DNA from: Leptodontidium sp. MPI-SDFR-AT-0119
Lineage: Eukaryota; Ascomycota; Leotiomycetes; Helotiales; Leptodontidiaceae
Assembly: GCA_020726505.1 (NCBI GenBank)
Contig: JAHLEZ010000025.1
Coordinates: 434,001-498,000 of the forward strand
Direction of reading: 5' to 3'
DNA length: 64,000 nt
Shown here: positions 43,296 to 53,830 of the stretch, one piece after another
Layout: each line of letters opens with the position of its first letter
Position numbering within the stretch: position 1 is the stretch's first letter
Notes under the pieces: model-generated
Told to the model about the DNA's origin: nothing
The model's database searches: none
What the model saw: the letters and a program-made list of their open reading frames with translations, nothing else
Translations under genes and position numbers: made by a program

Positions 43296-44608
43296 ATCTC
43301 AATCCTAATAATCCATTATTATAATCATTATTGGTGACTATAATAAAGAAATAGCCCAAGAGTTTTTACACAGTTAATTGTTCACGCCGTTTCCACAAGA
43401 GAACCCCCTAAATCCCGGAACTGGGCTAAGTCTGAGCATAGTGCTGCATATTATACGCTCGCTCGGGGGTACAATCGACGTTCAAAGTGAGCTAGGCATT
43501 GAGACCGAAGTCAAAGTATCTCTCACCTTAAACCAAGCACTAAATCCCCTTTAGCCTCTCGCTCTAGACGCCAAGTACGAAAGCTCCGTTATAGGTGCGA
43601 GGAAAAAAATAAGTGGGCTGACCTTAAGCCTTGTGGGGTTTAGTATCTCCTCCAGTGTTTCTAACAACACGTGCTACCTATAAGATCGAGCCGGAGCTTT
43701 CGTTATCCCTCTAAGCGTCGCTTAAAATCATGGCCAATCATTGGTTTAGCATGAAAGTCACGGTATCAGAATCATGGCAAGCTTTACCATTTGATATCTA
43801 TATTGTAAATGAGTCAGAATCTTCCTTCGAGCATTAGGGTAGTCGATTTACTAACCTAAAGTAAAGAAACCCTGGTCTCTATCGTGCAGCTCTTATAATT
43901 GTACTTTGCTCTAATGCATTTGTGTACCGTGTTTACGCTCAGGGGAAGAGGCAAAGTGCTTAAAGTAGCGGCAATGGACTTGTCCACTTTGTCTCTAAAC
44001 CGTAAGCAGCTCCAAGCTGGCCATCCTTCCAGGTCTCGGCTGAGGCTACCCGTCTTAGGGCATGCAAAATAATCAGCCACATTATTGTTACATGCCATAA
44101 CAGTGCTTCTCTGAGGCAGATCCATGGCAGGACCACGGCGAATTCACTTGTCGCGCTCCACGAGGTCAGCACGAGGTCAATTCTACAAGCTTAACACCCT
44201 ACTAGTGGAGCTAAGAGACTAGAAATTCTATTACTTTAGTACTATCTTGTTAATACTAGGGACCACCTTTAAGAAGCCACCGACTGCATGGATCCGTTGT
44301 TCATTTTGGTGCGGATCTTGATTACAATTTGTAGAGGTCGCCACCTCTGGGAAGCTCTTCCATCGCAAAGACCCTGCCTTTTCCTCACAAGCCACATGTG
44401 TTCCAGCCTCGGAGACATGCGAATCCCGTCATCAGCATAACTATTAAATCATATGTGACATCATATATGCTAATCAGGTTCAGAGATCTTTAACGTGTGG
44501 CTGAGAGATCTCTCACCAGCCTTGATTGTGGCGCTGCCTACGATGTGATTAACCGAGTACCAGTTTTAACTTTTGAGGCCAGAGCTACTGAACAGGAAGG
44601 TCGTCGTC

Positions 44609-44614
44609 TATAAA
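44609..44614 (+). promoter_or_regulatory. Candidate TATA box of the small Gly-rich gene
   Basis: TATAAA 146 bp before ATG 44755, followed by a long CA/TC-rich leader, typical of strongly expressed fungal genes. Positional evidence. Confidence 0.45.
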
Positions 44615-44754
44615 GAGAGCAATCACTCGAATCTTGAAGGGGAATATTCACCTCACAATCATCATCATTCTACAAACATCACATCAGAATCATAACTTCA
44701 AATCAAATCTCTTCACTTCAAGCCATCACATACACACTACTTTAAATATCAAAA

Positions 44755-45030
44755 ATGGCTGGACTTCTTGGAAACCTCACAAACTCGCTTGAACATACTC
44801 TCACCGGAGGCGATAAAGCTCAAGGTTAAGGTGGACTCCTCGGTGGTGTCACTGGCGCAGTTGGAAAGACTCTTGATAGCGCTAGAAATGTCGTCGGCCA
44901 GACCACGAACAGTGTAGCGAATCTTACGGGCCAAACTACCAATAGTCTGGCAAACACAGCTGGAGGATTAACGAATACGGCCGGCGAACTAGTGGAAGGA
45001 GCCACTGGGCAACAGCAGAAAAAGGCATAA
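44755..45030 (+). pseudogene. Small Gly/Thr/Asn-rich repeat protein with one premature stop
   Basis: Single exon, 92 codons, ATG in a good context (AAAAATGGCT). The product begins MAGLLGNLTNSLEHTLTGGD and has internal near-repeats (GQTTNSVANLTGQTTNSLAN, then GGLTNTAGELVEG). It resembles the abundant small Gly-rich proteins of Leotiomycetes. Codon 25 is TAA (44827-44829) in KAQG-stop-GGLLGG; CAA there would restore QGQGG, so a single CpA-to-TpA change explains it. Alternatively GTTAAG at this point might be a donor, but no matching acceptor is obvious. A TATA box and long leader upstream argue that the gene was well expressed. Function unknown. Confidence 0.6.
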
Positions 45031-45113
45031 TCGGCTTTTAGGCTCTGGGTGGTGGGATCGGATAGTGATTAGGAGAGAATGGTTTTGATTAGGATTTGTA
45101 ATTTTACTGAATA

Positions 45114-47236
45114 ACGTCTCACCCCCGCCTTCCGGACACCTCGCTTAATTCTAGTACTTCCTATTTAGGACTTAATAACTTTATATTGCCTTAACTTCTA
45201 TATATAAAACTGTAGAATCTGAATCTCCTTTTGATTTTGATTCTTTAAGTATAATCTGACGATCTCTAGCTGCGATTTGAGCCTCGCGAATAGTACGTGT
45301 TATTATAAACTTAGAATTTGGACTAGTTTGAACTTTCTGTCTTTTCTTTGGCTTTAATTACTCTAATCTCTCTTTTAACTCTTAAATCCTTATATTTACT
45401 TTCCTTAATTCGTAATCCTTTTTGTTAGTTCCTTTTATAGTTTTTCTAAAGAGTCATTGTTACGTTGGAAGTTGATTATATGACTTATTAGCTAAGGTAC
45501 GTATTTGAAAGTATATATCTTTCTTGCCTTTTGAAGTATATAACTTAACTAAAGTGCTAAAAACTTCTAAAGGTAGTGTTAGTAAGTCCTAAGACTCTTA
45601 GAGAAATAGATTTATTAGTCTATTATTATTTTCTAATAGTAATAAGCTTATTAAAGGCTTAGTCACAAATACTAGCCACAATCCACTAGTTCTTTATCTA
45701 GCCTTAATATTTGAAGGAGTAAAACTCTCTTGATATATCTTGTGGTAGTAAATAAGGAAATTACGCTTGTTAATAAGTGTAAAATCAAGTAAGGAACTTA
45801 ATTTTTGTAACTCTTTCTAGTATGCACGCTTAAGAGCAAAGAAAATCGTTAAATCTAAAGGTTATAAAACATATAACGTATATATAAGTAAAAACAAAAG
45901 GTATATATTATACTTAAGGCACTTTTAAAGGAATTCCGTAGTCTCGTGGCTCCTATAACCGTCTAAGATAAGGAGTCTTGCTAAATAATCACGTGGTTAC
46001 GTCTAAGGGATAAACACCTTCTCTAGCTACTCGAGAGCTATAGTATTAGTTATTTACCTATTATCGGTTGTAGTAAAGTGCCACTTGTCAAATACGTCTA
46101 ATTAAGACAGAAACTACTATTGTTATACTAATTTTCCCTTGTAAATTATAATAGAGTGTGTAGAAACTCTAACTATAAAGATGTTACGGCTGGCAAGAGG
46201 TTGATACGGCGAGTAGACTCTAGCTTTGTATTTAGACCTAAAGCTACGCTCAGAATCGAGAAGAAAAGACAAGGAGAAAAGGAGAGCTCTTTATAAGACG
46301 GAGCTCGAGTATAAATACATAGGGAGCTCTCCTAATAAGGCCTAGCGTAGTCGAGCGCCATTTACATTAACATGTCGCATACTCGCCACCTAGTCTTCCC
46401 AATTAGGCTTAGCGCCGTCGCATAGCCAGCCGATGCTACGAGCCGTGTCGATTAGAATACGAGGCGCATCAGAGGTCGTAACAAAAGATATACTCGATAA
46501 TTAATATCTAAGCACGTGAACCTGGCTGTTTTCCTTGTACCTTACACTTTTCGGTATGTCCTATAATAAATCTATTAAGGCCGTAGCCTTCTATAATACC
46601 AGTCTCGTCCATATTCTATCGTTAACTAGCTGAAATAGCTTTAATAACTAGAATCTCTAATTTTTGGAACTAAGGTCTAATAACTTTAGAACAAGCGTTA
46701 TTAACACGTACAAAATCGACGTAAATTTACTTCTTAGTCTTTAGAATAAGGTTGCGAGCCAGAAATCGTGACATCTAGTATCTGCCGAGTAATAAGTGGT
46801 CCCCTTAAATAGCTAAAAGCTTCTAGCCAAAAACCTTGATCTATACATGTGTAACTCCACGACTAAGAGACTCTTGAGTAAGTACCCAATTAGTTAATCG
46901 ATTCTCTACTACCGTAGGTAGCCTTTGTAAATGACTAGCGGCCTCCTGGCGTAGTAAAGTTATTATATTGCGGTCACAAAGGGTAAACCTTAAAACACCC
47001 CACTCAAGTGCTGCCTTTCGTAAAGACTTACTATTTACGATCTCCGCAAGAGCACACTAAATGTTAAACTCGGTGTATTTAAGCTTTATAATAAAAACAA
47101 TTCACATTCCAAATTTCAAAAGAATCGATTAAGAATTAAAGGAATTAATAATTATTCAAGTTAGTAAGTGCAAATAGCAGTAAGATAAGCGAGGTGTCCG
47201 GAAGGTGGGGGTGTCCGGAAGGGGGAGGTGAGACGT
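45114..47236 (-). mobile_element. Pogo/Fot1-type Tc1-mariner transposon, RIP-degraded
   Basis: 2,123 bp, flanked by TA on both sides (45112-45113, 47237-47238). The left end is ACGTCTCACCCCCGCCTTCC followed by GGACACCTCGCTTA. The right end is its complement, but carries the GTGTCCGGAAGG block twice. Minus-strand remnants: QHLQRLPTVVENRLTNWVLT with SLSRG (CENP-B-type DNA-binding domain), NMDETGI (DDE_1 catalytic region, near 46600) and a C-terminal basic tail (REAQIAARDRQIILKE, near 45270). Many stops and AT-rich; no working transposase. Confidence 0.85.
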
Positions 47237-47449
47237 TAAATATACGACTCGTTGCATGTATCTCAACATAAACGGCTGCTCTGTCCATGGCAGTTATCCA
47301 CGAACTTCCGCTCCCATCCATCCACTGAGAGAGACAATAATGAGATGAGAAAATCCTTTGCGAAGTTGCGAACATAGGGGAGCACCACAACCAGTAGATC
47401 ATCACCGAAGGGTGGTGATGGGTTCCAAAAACCAAAACCCAATTTTCAG

Positions 47450-48620
47450 TGTAGCTGTTCTTGGATTTACTGCTCAAATATTGTTTCCCTTAAATCCCTC
47501 TCCCCAGGCTCCAGCACTAGAATCCATAAGGCCTGCCGTTCCAGCCGTATGCTATGATGCCGTTATCTACCCTAAAGTGGCGAGCACTATCTCCTGCTGT
47601 GCTAACTGCCAATTGGAGTCAGACAAGAGACGCCTTGTCTGCTACCCTCCATTTAACTATCAATCTCGTGAGTCGTATCCTTGAAATTGGCCAATGGGTC
47701 AAGGAAGCAGCCCAAAAGACAGTAACGGCGGGTACCCGAGTGCTGCGAGACTATACCCAGTGAAAGTGGATAATGCCAACCGAACAGCCATTCTCGACCA
47801 AGAGGGAAAGGTTCTACCTGGGGTTGCCGACGTCCTAGGAAAGGAAAACGACGGCCACATAGCCAAGATCGGGTGGCTGAGTAGGAAAGACACAGGGAAA
47901 GTTATGGTTGTCTATGTCACGAAAGGCGGCGAGGCAGCACGACTATTGCAATTGCAGGAGAGTCAGCCTATCAGGGTCTTCGAGCCTCAACACGGCCCAC
48001 TAAACTGCTACACCCCCCCCTGGCTTGAATGTTAAATGTCAACTTTTGCGGGCCAGAGGCTTGATATTCAAAGTGTAAGTGGTCAGAGGTCCAGCCAAAA
48101 ATTGGCCTGTTGTAAAAGCAAGGGTGGCTTTAGAAGGTTCGAGAGAGCTTCAAAACCCTGGCTAAGGCTCAAAAACAGTATAGTTATTGGATAGACACCC
48201 CTAGAAACTACCCACACGCGGTCCAGTTTTCTTCACATTTAACATTCAAGCCAGGGGGGGGGGGGGGGGGTTGGGTGGGAGTACGAAAGGTAGTACTTTG
48301 AAGTATACTTCGGTAGATGCCAGGGTGGGGCATAACCCTCGTAAGGCGTACTCATGCACGAAACCGCAAGTCTGTGCTACGTAAGTGTGCTCAAGTGGGA
48401 CTCCATCACAGTGAATGTCAAGCGGTGATACCGAAATGCGCCACATGCGGAGGACCACACGAATCGTTCAGCAGGAACTGCGGAATGCGTCACAACTCTT
48501 GGGATGCATAGGACTTTTCAGATCCTCCAGTTGAATGTCCGGAAGCAGCGAGGGGTGCCACACAGTTTAATGAACGATCAACAACTCAAGCAATTCAAGA
48601 ATCGTCTTTTATCACGTGTA
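47450..48620 (+). mobile_element. Tad-like LINE fragment (ORF1 gag end and start of ORF2), split by a MITE
   Basis: ORF1 remnants in shifting frames: YPKVASTISCCANCQLESDK, SRILEIGQWVKEAAQKTVTA, then GHIAKIGWLSRKDTGKVMVV with VYVTKGGEAARLL up to QHGPLNCY (about 48010). After a MITE-like insertion the zinc-knuckle part continues: CAQVGLHHSECQAVIPKCAT then CGGPHESFSRNCGMRH (48385-48500). The next frame begins like an ORF2 endonuclease (FQILQLNVRKQRGVPHSLMN, about 48512). Both ends are truncated. Tad/CgT1-type LINEs of ascomycetes share this layout. Inactive. Confidence 0.75.
48011..48316. mobile_element. MITE-like element, copy B, inserted in the LINE
   Basis: The core at 48013-48270 has excellent inverted ends: CCCCCCCCTGGCTTGAATGT on the left and ACATTCAAGCCAGGGGG-type sequence on the right, with an 8-C run at one tip and a 17-G run at the other. 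It interrupts the LINE zinc knuckle between NCY and the ...GW... part. Sequence after the G run (GTACGAAAGGTAGTACTTTG) resembles, in reverse, the sequence before copy C, so the true right end may reach about 48316. No coding capacity. Confidence 0.78.
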
Positions 48621-48796
48621 CTGACTTACTTCCTCACTTGATATACCAATTTCACATCGACTAGCTGCAGGAAAGGGACAATCATTTCTCATAATCGTTA
48701 TATTCATACAATCCAAACCCAAAGGTGATCAGCTAAGATACACCAAACTTCCCTCCAAGCCATCCACGAAAAGAAATCTCGACGCTAGATGAAACC

Positions 48797-49176
48797 TCAC
48801 ATCAACCCAATCGTCACATCGCCCTTAACCCTCGCATACAGATCGACCTATAAACACCATGTCAGCCTCTTCATCACTTCGCCCCTCCCCACTCCAAGAA
48901 TGCACATACCTCAACCTCTAAATCCAACTCAATCTTGATACTCAAACTACTATCCCCCACAGGCTTATACGGACGGTCCTTAATCCTCGACTCACGAATC
49001 GCAGCCGGTCTGTAGCCTTCCGCTCGCGGGGGTAACATGTACTGTCTGCTCTCGGCGCCGTATTGTGGTTGCTGGACTGCGGCAGAGGCGGATTTCTGGG
49101 CGACGATTTGCTGGTCTTGTTCGTCGTCGTAGGGGGATTCGGCTGTTGCCTCTTGGGTTTGTTGTTGGGTTGTCAT
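48797..49176 (-). CDS. Small conserved fungal protein of unknown function
   Basis: Two exons: 49176-48910 and 48847-48797, with a 62-bp intron (GTATGT...TTATAG). The junction DLEVE|VDLYARVKGDVTIG keeps frame, 105 aa. A Gln/Ala-rich, acidic N-terminal half precedes a strongly patterned C-terminus (SLSIKIELDLEVEVDLYARV, then GDVTIGLM) with alternating hydrophobic and charged residues, a beta-strand pattern. I recall very similar C-termini in many ascomycete hypothetical proteins, which supports a real gene. No targeting signal or catalytic motif visible. It is intact. Confidence 0.72.
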
Positions 49177-49734
49177 GTTGATGGATTTTTGGGGTTGGGA
49201 ATCGGACTGCTGCGTATGTTGTTAGATTTGTGATAGCGCTGGGTGTAGCAAGATGAATGTTCTCCTTCTTTGGTGGACAAAAAACGCAGTCTGGGACAGA
49301 GAAAAGTGTAGAAAGTAAACAGCTTGACATACCTTCTCCTAATCACTTCAACAAATTAACAACACTGAATGTATAGGGCAGTAAAAGCAGTCGTAAAGAC
49401 TGCGACGATTTCTTGGTTACCCCAACCTCGAACCAGGGCAAGCTCAGTATTTAACTCTCCTCTTCTCTCCTCTCCATTTCTCTCCCAAATTCCTGATTTT
49501 CCTTATCCGTAGCATCAAGGTGGGGCACTAAACAAATCGAACGTCATCTCTTCGTCTTTGCACCATACATACTTCGTACATGCCCACAAGATCCACTTTA
49601 CATGGGTTGTCAACCAATAAGCCAATCCGGTTTATTCTTTTTCATGTGTTAACGAGTAAAATCCGGGTCATTCAGCACAGACAAAAGGTATTAGATTACC
49701 AAGTATTACCCTTGATACGAAGTACTACAAGTAT
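49177..49734. other. Intergenic
   Basis: Upstream region of the small conserved gene. Contains CT-rich leader-like sequence near 49455-49500 and no further gene. Confidence 0.35.
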
Positions 49735-49989
49735 CCCCCCCTAAACAAACGTTAAAGCGTACTTTTTGTGGGCTATACCCTTGGAGAGCTTGCTATGAGT
49801 GGTCGAGTGCCCTTGTCAGCCTCAGTGCACTGGCCAAAAAGAGGTCCTTTGTAAAAGCCACGGTTGCTGTAGAAAGTTCTAGAGACTAAAAGTCGCTGAA
49901 AGTAATAGAGATTAGTGGCTAGACACCCTTACTCACTACCCACACCGTTCGTTCCCACAAAAGCCCTGTTTTGTTTATAGAGGGGGGGG
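49735..49989. mobile_element. MITE-like element, copy C
   Basis: Starts with a 7-C run and CTAAACAAAC and ends with TTGTTTATAGAGGGGGGGG, its inverted form. The interior shares TTTGTAAAAGCCACGG, GTAGAAAGTTCTAGAGA and CTAGACACCC with copies A and B in the same order. Flank AGTACTACAAGTAT before the C run resembles sequence beyond copy B's G run, so the element may begin near 49700. Non-coding. Confidence 0.7.
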
Positions 49990-50796
49990 CGGTAAAGTTC
50001 AACTGTGCATCAAAAGCGGGCGAGAGTGGAGGTCCGAGATGCGCTATGAGCACTGAGCGCGGGGTTGTGGGTCTGACACCCGCCACAAAACCGGATTCCG
50101 GGTTGGGGACCGTGTGAGGCTTCAGGGATCCTCGATGCGCCCGGGGCGATGGAGATCGAGATCCGTGAGATGAGACTGTTTGGATGGGGGAGATGACGTC
50201 AGTTTAGACTTGGCCAATTTGAAGGGATGAAACAGTCACGATCTGAGATGAAAAATCTGGAGGGGTTAGTTGAAGAAACATTTATTTTCATGCATGGCAG
50301 GCAATCTTCTTTGCTGTCTCGATATCGTGATATCGAGTCGTATATATCAAATTCATCTGATGAATCCATGTTTCAACCATTCTCACAGTAGCAAAGGAGA
50401 TATATGCTTCCCAGATCCAATCACAGAAGACCAGCGTCAAAGTCCTAGATCTTGGCTATCACTCAATTAAAGGACTTTCAGCTGTTAGTCTCGTTCTCAG
50501 CTGGTGTCCTATTGGGGAATATATTAATAATGGATTTGAAAGCTCGGGTCCTGAGAACAAATTTAGCGGGGAACCATCGATGACGTAAATGGGTTAAGGA
50601 CCAACCTTCACAACATGCGTGTGCTCTTCAATATTTCAACATCCCGAAATAACAGCCAATTGAGCACTTGGACAATTGAACAATCGTAAGATATTACATT
50701 CATCTCATCTCCGTTACAAACCCCGAGTCTATACCCCGGAACAGAAGCAAGACCAGAACTGACACGCCGAGTAAACAGGAAACTACCTCAGAAACC
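49990..50796. other. Intergenic
   Basis: Upstream of the mitochondrial-type small gene. No gene or repeat recognised. Confidence 0.35.
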
Positions 50797-51289
50797 ATGT
50801 CACCTACCTCTATCCTCCGCCTCGCAGCAAGGCAAAGTCTCCGACCTCAACCCTTACGAGCATCGAAACCAGTGCCGAACAGAATCCGACCCTTTTCGCA
50901 ATCCACAGTTAGAGCGTACCCGCGAAAGGACAGTCAAGACAGGGACAGTATCAATACAGAGGCAACCGAGTACTCGAAAAGCGGAACAGATGATGGCGCC
51001 GCCGCGCAAGAGGAAGCTGCCTTCGATCCTAAGACTACGGATCCTCAGGAAGAGAAGAAGATAGCGGGGAAGGGCAATGAGGTACGATATCCGCTTATAT
51101 GCCCATGTAGCTGGCTAGCACTGGAGAGCAAGGCTGATTTCAAAATAGAACTCTGGAAACCCGCTTGATATATCACCCGCGAACCCGGAGGTATCGAAAC
51201 AAAGAGGAGAGACAGAGGGAGGTGCTGAGAAAGGAGTTGGGAAGAAGCAGAGTGGAGGAGGAAGTCCGAATAAGGTAGGGAAGGCATAA
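50797..51289 (+). CDS. Small protein with mitochondrial-type presequence
   Basis: Two exons: 50797-51081 and 51149-51289, with a 67-bp intron (GTACGA...AAATAG). The junction GNE|NSGNPLDISPANPEVSK keeps frame; 141 aa. The N-terminus MSPTSILRLAARQSLRPQPL is Arg/Ser/Leu-rich without acids, followed by RIRPFSQST, a typical mitochondrial import signal with cleavage region. The remainder is hydrophilic and low complexity, rich in Asp/Glu/Lys/Gly, probably disordered. Conserved ascomycete proteins of this size with a PLDISPANPE-like box are known to me only as hypothetical. Predicted location mitochondrial; role unknown. Confidence 0.75.
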
Positions 51290-51531
51290 AATAATGACAT
51301 TATATAAATATTGTATAGATGGAAAACAATGATACTCTGCATAAATGGAAGCACTAAAATACCCGCAACGAGAGTTCAATACCGCAGTCTAAATATCCTC
51401 AGACGCCCTGACTCCCCATGGTATCCGCGAAGTGAGAGATGTAACGCAAGATTATCTAAGCCTTCCACTCCGTTCTTCCCAACCTGACAATCTCTGACTG
51501 GCCAATCTCCCCTTCCAAAGCCTGCAGACCT

Positions 51532-52148
51532 GCACTGACGGCCACCGTCGCAAATCAACGCACAATATACGACCTATCCCCGACCTCCCCCATTCCAGAC
51601 ACGCGCATCATGGACATCGTGCACCAAACCACACTCCATGTCCCATCATCCTTCAACAGCCAATCCACCCGCTTCCTCGTCCTCCTGAACTCCGAACACC
51701 GCCGCCTCTGGGACAGCGCGCGCGAAATCATGTCTGGGGTCCTCCCAGAGGACGTATTCGCGACGTACTTCGCACCAATGATCACAAAGTACCGAACGGG
51801 CTACGGCACGATCTTTTGTTTCGAGAACCAATCCACCATCTCTGCCGTCGCGAAGCAGTACGAGGGTATCATTTCGCGAGAGAAATTCGAGCAATGGAGC
51901 GAACAGAGTTCGGGTATGCACCAATTTGCGTTGTGGTGTGCGCTTGAGGCAGAGGGGTTGGGCGCGAATTTACAGCATTATAATCCGCATATAGATCAGA
52001 TGGTCAAGGAGACTTGGGATGTAAGTCGAGATTGGCTACTCAAGGCGCAGTTGGTTTTGGTGCGCCTGCGAATGAGACTGTCCGTGATAAGGAAAAGGAG
52101 ACGAAGCCACTGAGTGAGAGGGTGCTTGTTAGGGGTATTTCATCGTAG
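51532..52148 (+). pseudogene. Nitroreductase family (FRM2/HBN1-like), frameshifted near the C-terminus
   Basis: Fungal nitroreductase-like oxidoreductase, an FMN enzyme thought to act in redox and lipid signalling. Family sequence starts upstream of the first ATG (51610): ALTATVANQRTIYDLSPTSP from about 51532, so the real start is farther 5' or lost. The core reads TLHVPSSFNSQSTRFLVLLN, GYGTIFCFENQ, WSEQSSGMHQFALWCALEAE and GLGANLQHYNPHIDQMVKET, all expected. Near 52054-52059 the frame breaks: QLV should continue as GAPANETVRDKEKETKPLSE and RVLVRG, which is found in the +1 frame ending at TAG 52148. In the ATG frame a basic tail and TGA (52113) result instead. One missing T (GTTTTGG for GTTTTTGG) explains it; a sequencing error is equally possible. 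Confidence 0.72.
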
Positions 52149-52209
52149 GTTCCGCCACTAAGATCGAATGAAAAGGACTTCTAAAGTGAGACTATGATAT
52201 CTTCATTTC

Positions 52210-53830
52210 GTCGCTCTCGGCAACTTTTGCTTGAGACATCAAAGGGCCGCTTCCATAACGGACTCTGTTGCTTCGCGAGCATGATCGGCCCAATGACAAG
52301 CCGCATAATCAAGCAGGGCGTTTTCCTTCAGAAGAGTTTCCAACGCTTCATCAGTCTCACAATACCCGTTCCTAAAGTTGTGGAATTAAAGATAGGTAAG
52401 ACAAGCATCTGCAACTTCTCGCTCCGCATTTGGGAAATGTGTAGAGCGGTGTTTTAGAAAATATTCTTGCGCCGTGTAATGGACCAGTCGGATGATGTTG
52501 CTCTCCTTGTCAACGGTGACGATTCCAGCACACACGGAGACGATGATATCTTGTGAAATCAAGTCCCCTTCCCCAAGCATAGTAGTGGTAGGCTCGATTT
52601 TGATAGCGTGTTGTATTTCAGCAACTGTCAGAGGTCTTTTGGCGTGCGATATCCAAGAAAGGACCTTCCTTCCTGACTGAGCATCATTGTCGTTTTGGGA
52701 GGCGATTCTATCCATGACTTCGTTGTACGTTTCGAGTAACGTTGTAGGTAGAATTTCGAGAGCTTTACGCACCTCGTTGGGAGTCTGGCTGTTGGCCAAA
52801 GAGTCTAGGTGGAGTTGGGCAAGGAGGAACCTAGAAGGCCGTGAGCTTATAGCATAGGGGCGATAGGGGCAGCGTAGGTGTTATTGAGTCCAGATAAAGA
52901 TACATACATCCCTTGCGCCTTGTCGCGTATAGTGGTGGTGACAAGAAGACGCAGTCCCGGATCAGTGTCTGTCTGTCGTTTCGACCTATTCATTTGCTCA
53001 ATTCTGCCTTCAAGGTACATCTCGATGTCATTGTCATCCGCTCGGATCAGTAGTCGACCAGACGAATTTATTTGGCCCTCAAGTTCAGGAACATCTCGTG
53101 AAGTTATAAGCAAATAGGCGTTTTCTGGCAGATCCTGAAGATCTTCACAAAGCTCACTTCGGGCTTCATCCTCGCATTTATCAAAAGCATCTATGACAAG
53201 GTAGCAGCAGCTAGTCGGGAAGCAAGCAAGCTGTGTCTTCAGCAGTCCTATGTATTCGGTAATTGTAAGGAGGGGGGGGGGGGGGGGGGGGGGGGGGGCG
53301 GGGGTCGGTACCTGTCCACCTTGGGAATGGTTGTTGTAAAGAGCCTTCAGGCTACTAGGAACATCCGGATGTCGTACTACGAGTTGTTTGACCAGACTCC
53401 CGATAAGCGCATTAGGGTCCTGTGTATCTCGTTCCTTACAGCTACATTACAGGAACGCAATTCCGATATTATCATTGTCAAATCTAGGATGGAGATAATC
53501 AATAACCGCCGATCTATGGCATATTCTCTCTTATTGAAGGGGGCACCATAGCGAGAACTTACGCCAAGACTGTCTTGCCGGCGCCAACTAATAATTGATT
53601 AGTTGAGAATAAAGGTAGAGCATGACTGACATACGTATTCCGTAACACCAAAGTGTTTTCAGTCCTCCGCAGAGCCAGCTCTCAAAGGTCGGTCTTTAAA
53701 CAACCATTGTCCAGTCCCTGCTTTCCTACGGCGTAACATGTCGATCTGTTTGGTTCTGAAATCTAAAGGAGATAACCAGCGCAGAATATCTCGCTCAACG
53801 TGCTTCTCATTTCACTTTCGCTTTCCCGCC
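52210..53830 (-). pseudogene. NACHT STAND receptor, decayed and truncated
   Basis: Read from 53830 downward: ERDILRWLSPLDFRTKQIDM and AGTGQWLFKD, then a frame change to FESWLCGGLKTLWCYGI. An intron follows, then Walker A VGAGKTVLA, a second short intron and DYLHPRFDNDNIGIAFL-stop-CSCKERD. A long intron contains the poly-C run, and the Walker B region CYLVIDAFDKCED (DALDEC type changed) follows. Next come NAYLLITSRDVPELEGQ and LLVTTTIRDKAQGM, an intron, then FLLAQLHLDSLANSQTPNEV and RKALEILPTTLLETYNEVMD. Finally RLVHYTAQEYFLKHR and CLTYL-stop-FHNF lead into a segment ending near 52210. The ankyrin or other sensor part is missing. Stops, a frameshift and the altered Walker B show loss of function. 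Second NACHT gene of the window. Confidence 0.83.
53272..53298. repeat. 27-bp poly-G (poly-C) tract
   Basis: Unbroken run of about 27 G, then C and GGGGG, lying in an intron of the minus-strand NACHT pseudogene. Exact length is uncertain because such runs are error-prone in assembly. Confidence 0.85.

Larger units (their letters stand above)
38640..44095 (+). pseudogene. Hybrid histidine kinase, decayed and split by a hAT element
   Basis: Plus-strand remnants in family order. A GAF-side segment (about 38790-39060) has AFL-stop-RLLHKYPRGQVFN. HisKA follows at 39245-39300 with the H-box DFISSISHELRSPLHGIL and GRTLLDTI-stop-HVLDFAKIN. The start of the ATPase domain (about 39775-39899) has VLINLFSN and LKYTNTGWVKISLQSKDI. 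At 39900 a hAT element intervenes. After it (43297 on) the ATPase domain resumes with LFTPFPQENPLNPGTGLSLS and LGGTIDVQSELGI. Receiver-side pieces are VTVSESWQALPFDIYIVNES and LIIVLCSNAFVYRVYAQ, up to about 44095. Stops replace Gln/Trp-type codons, and GLGLSI has become GLSLSI, a G-to-A change. The kinase sensed signals by phosphorelay; this copy is dead. Confidence 0.85.
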
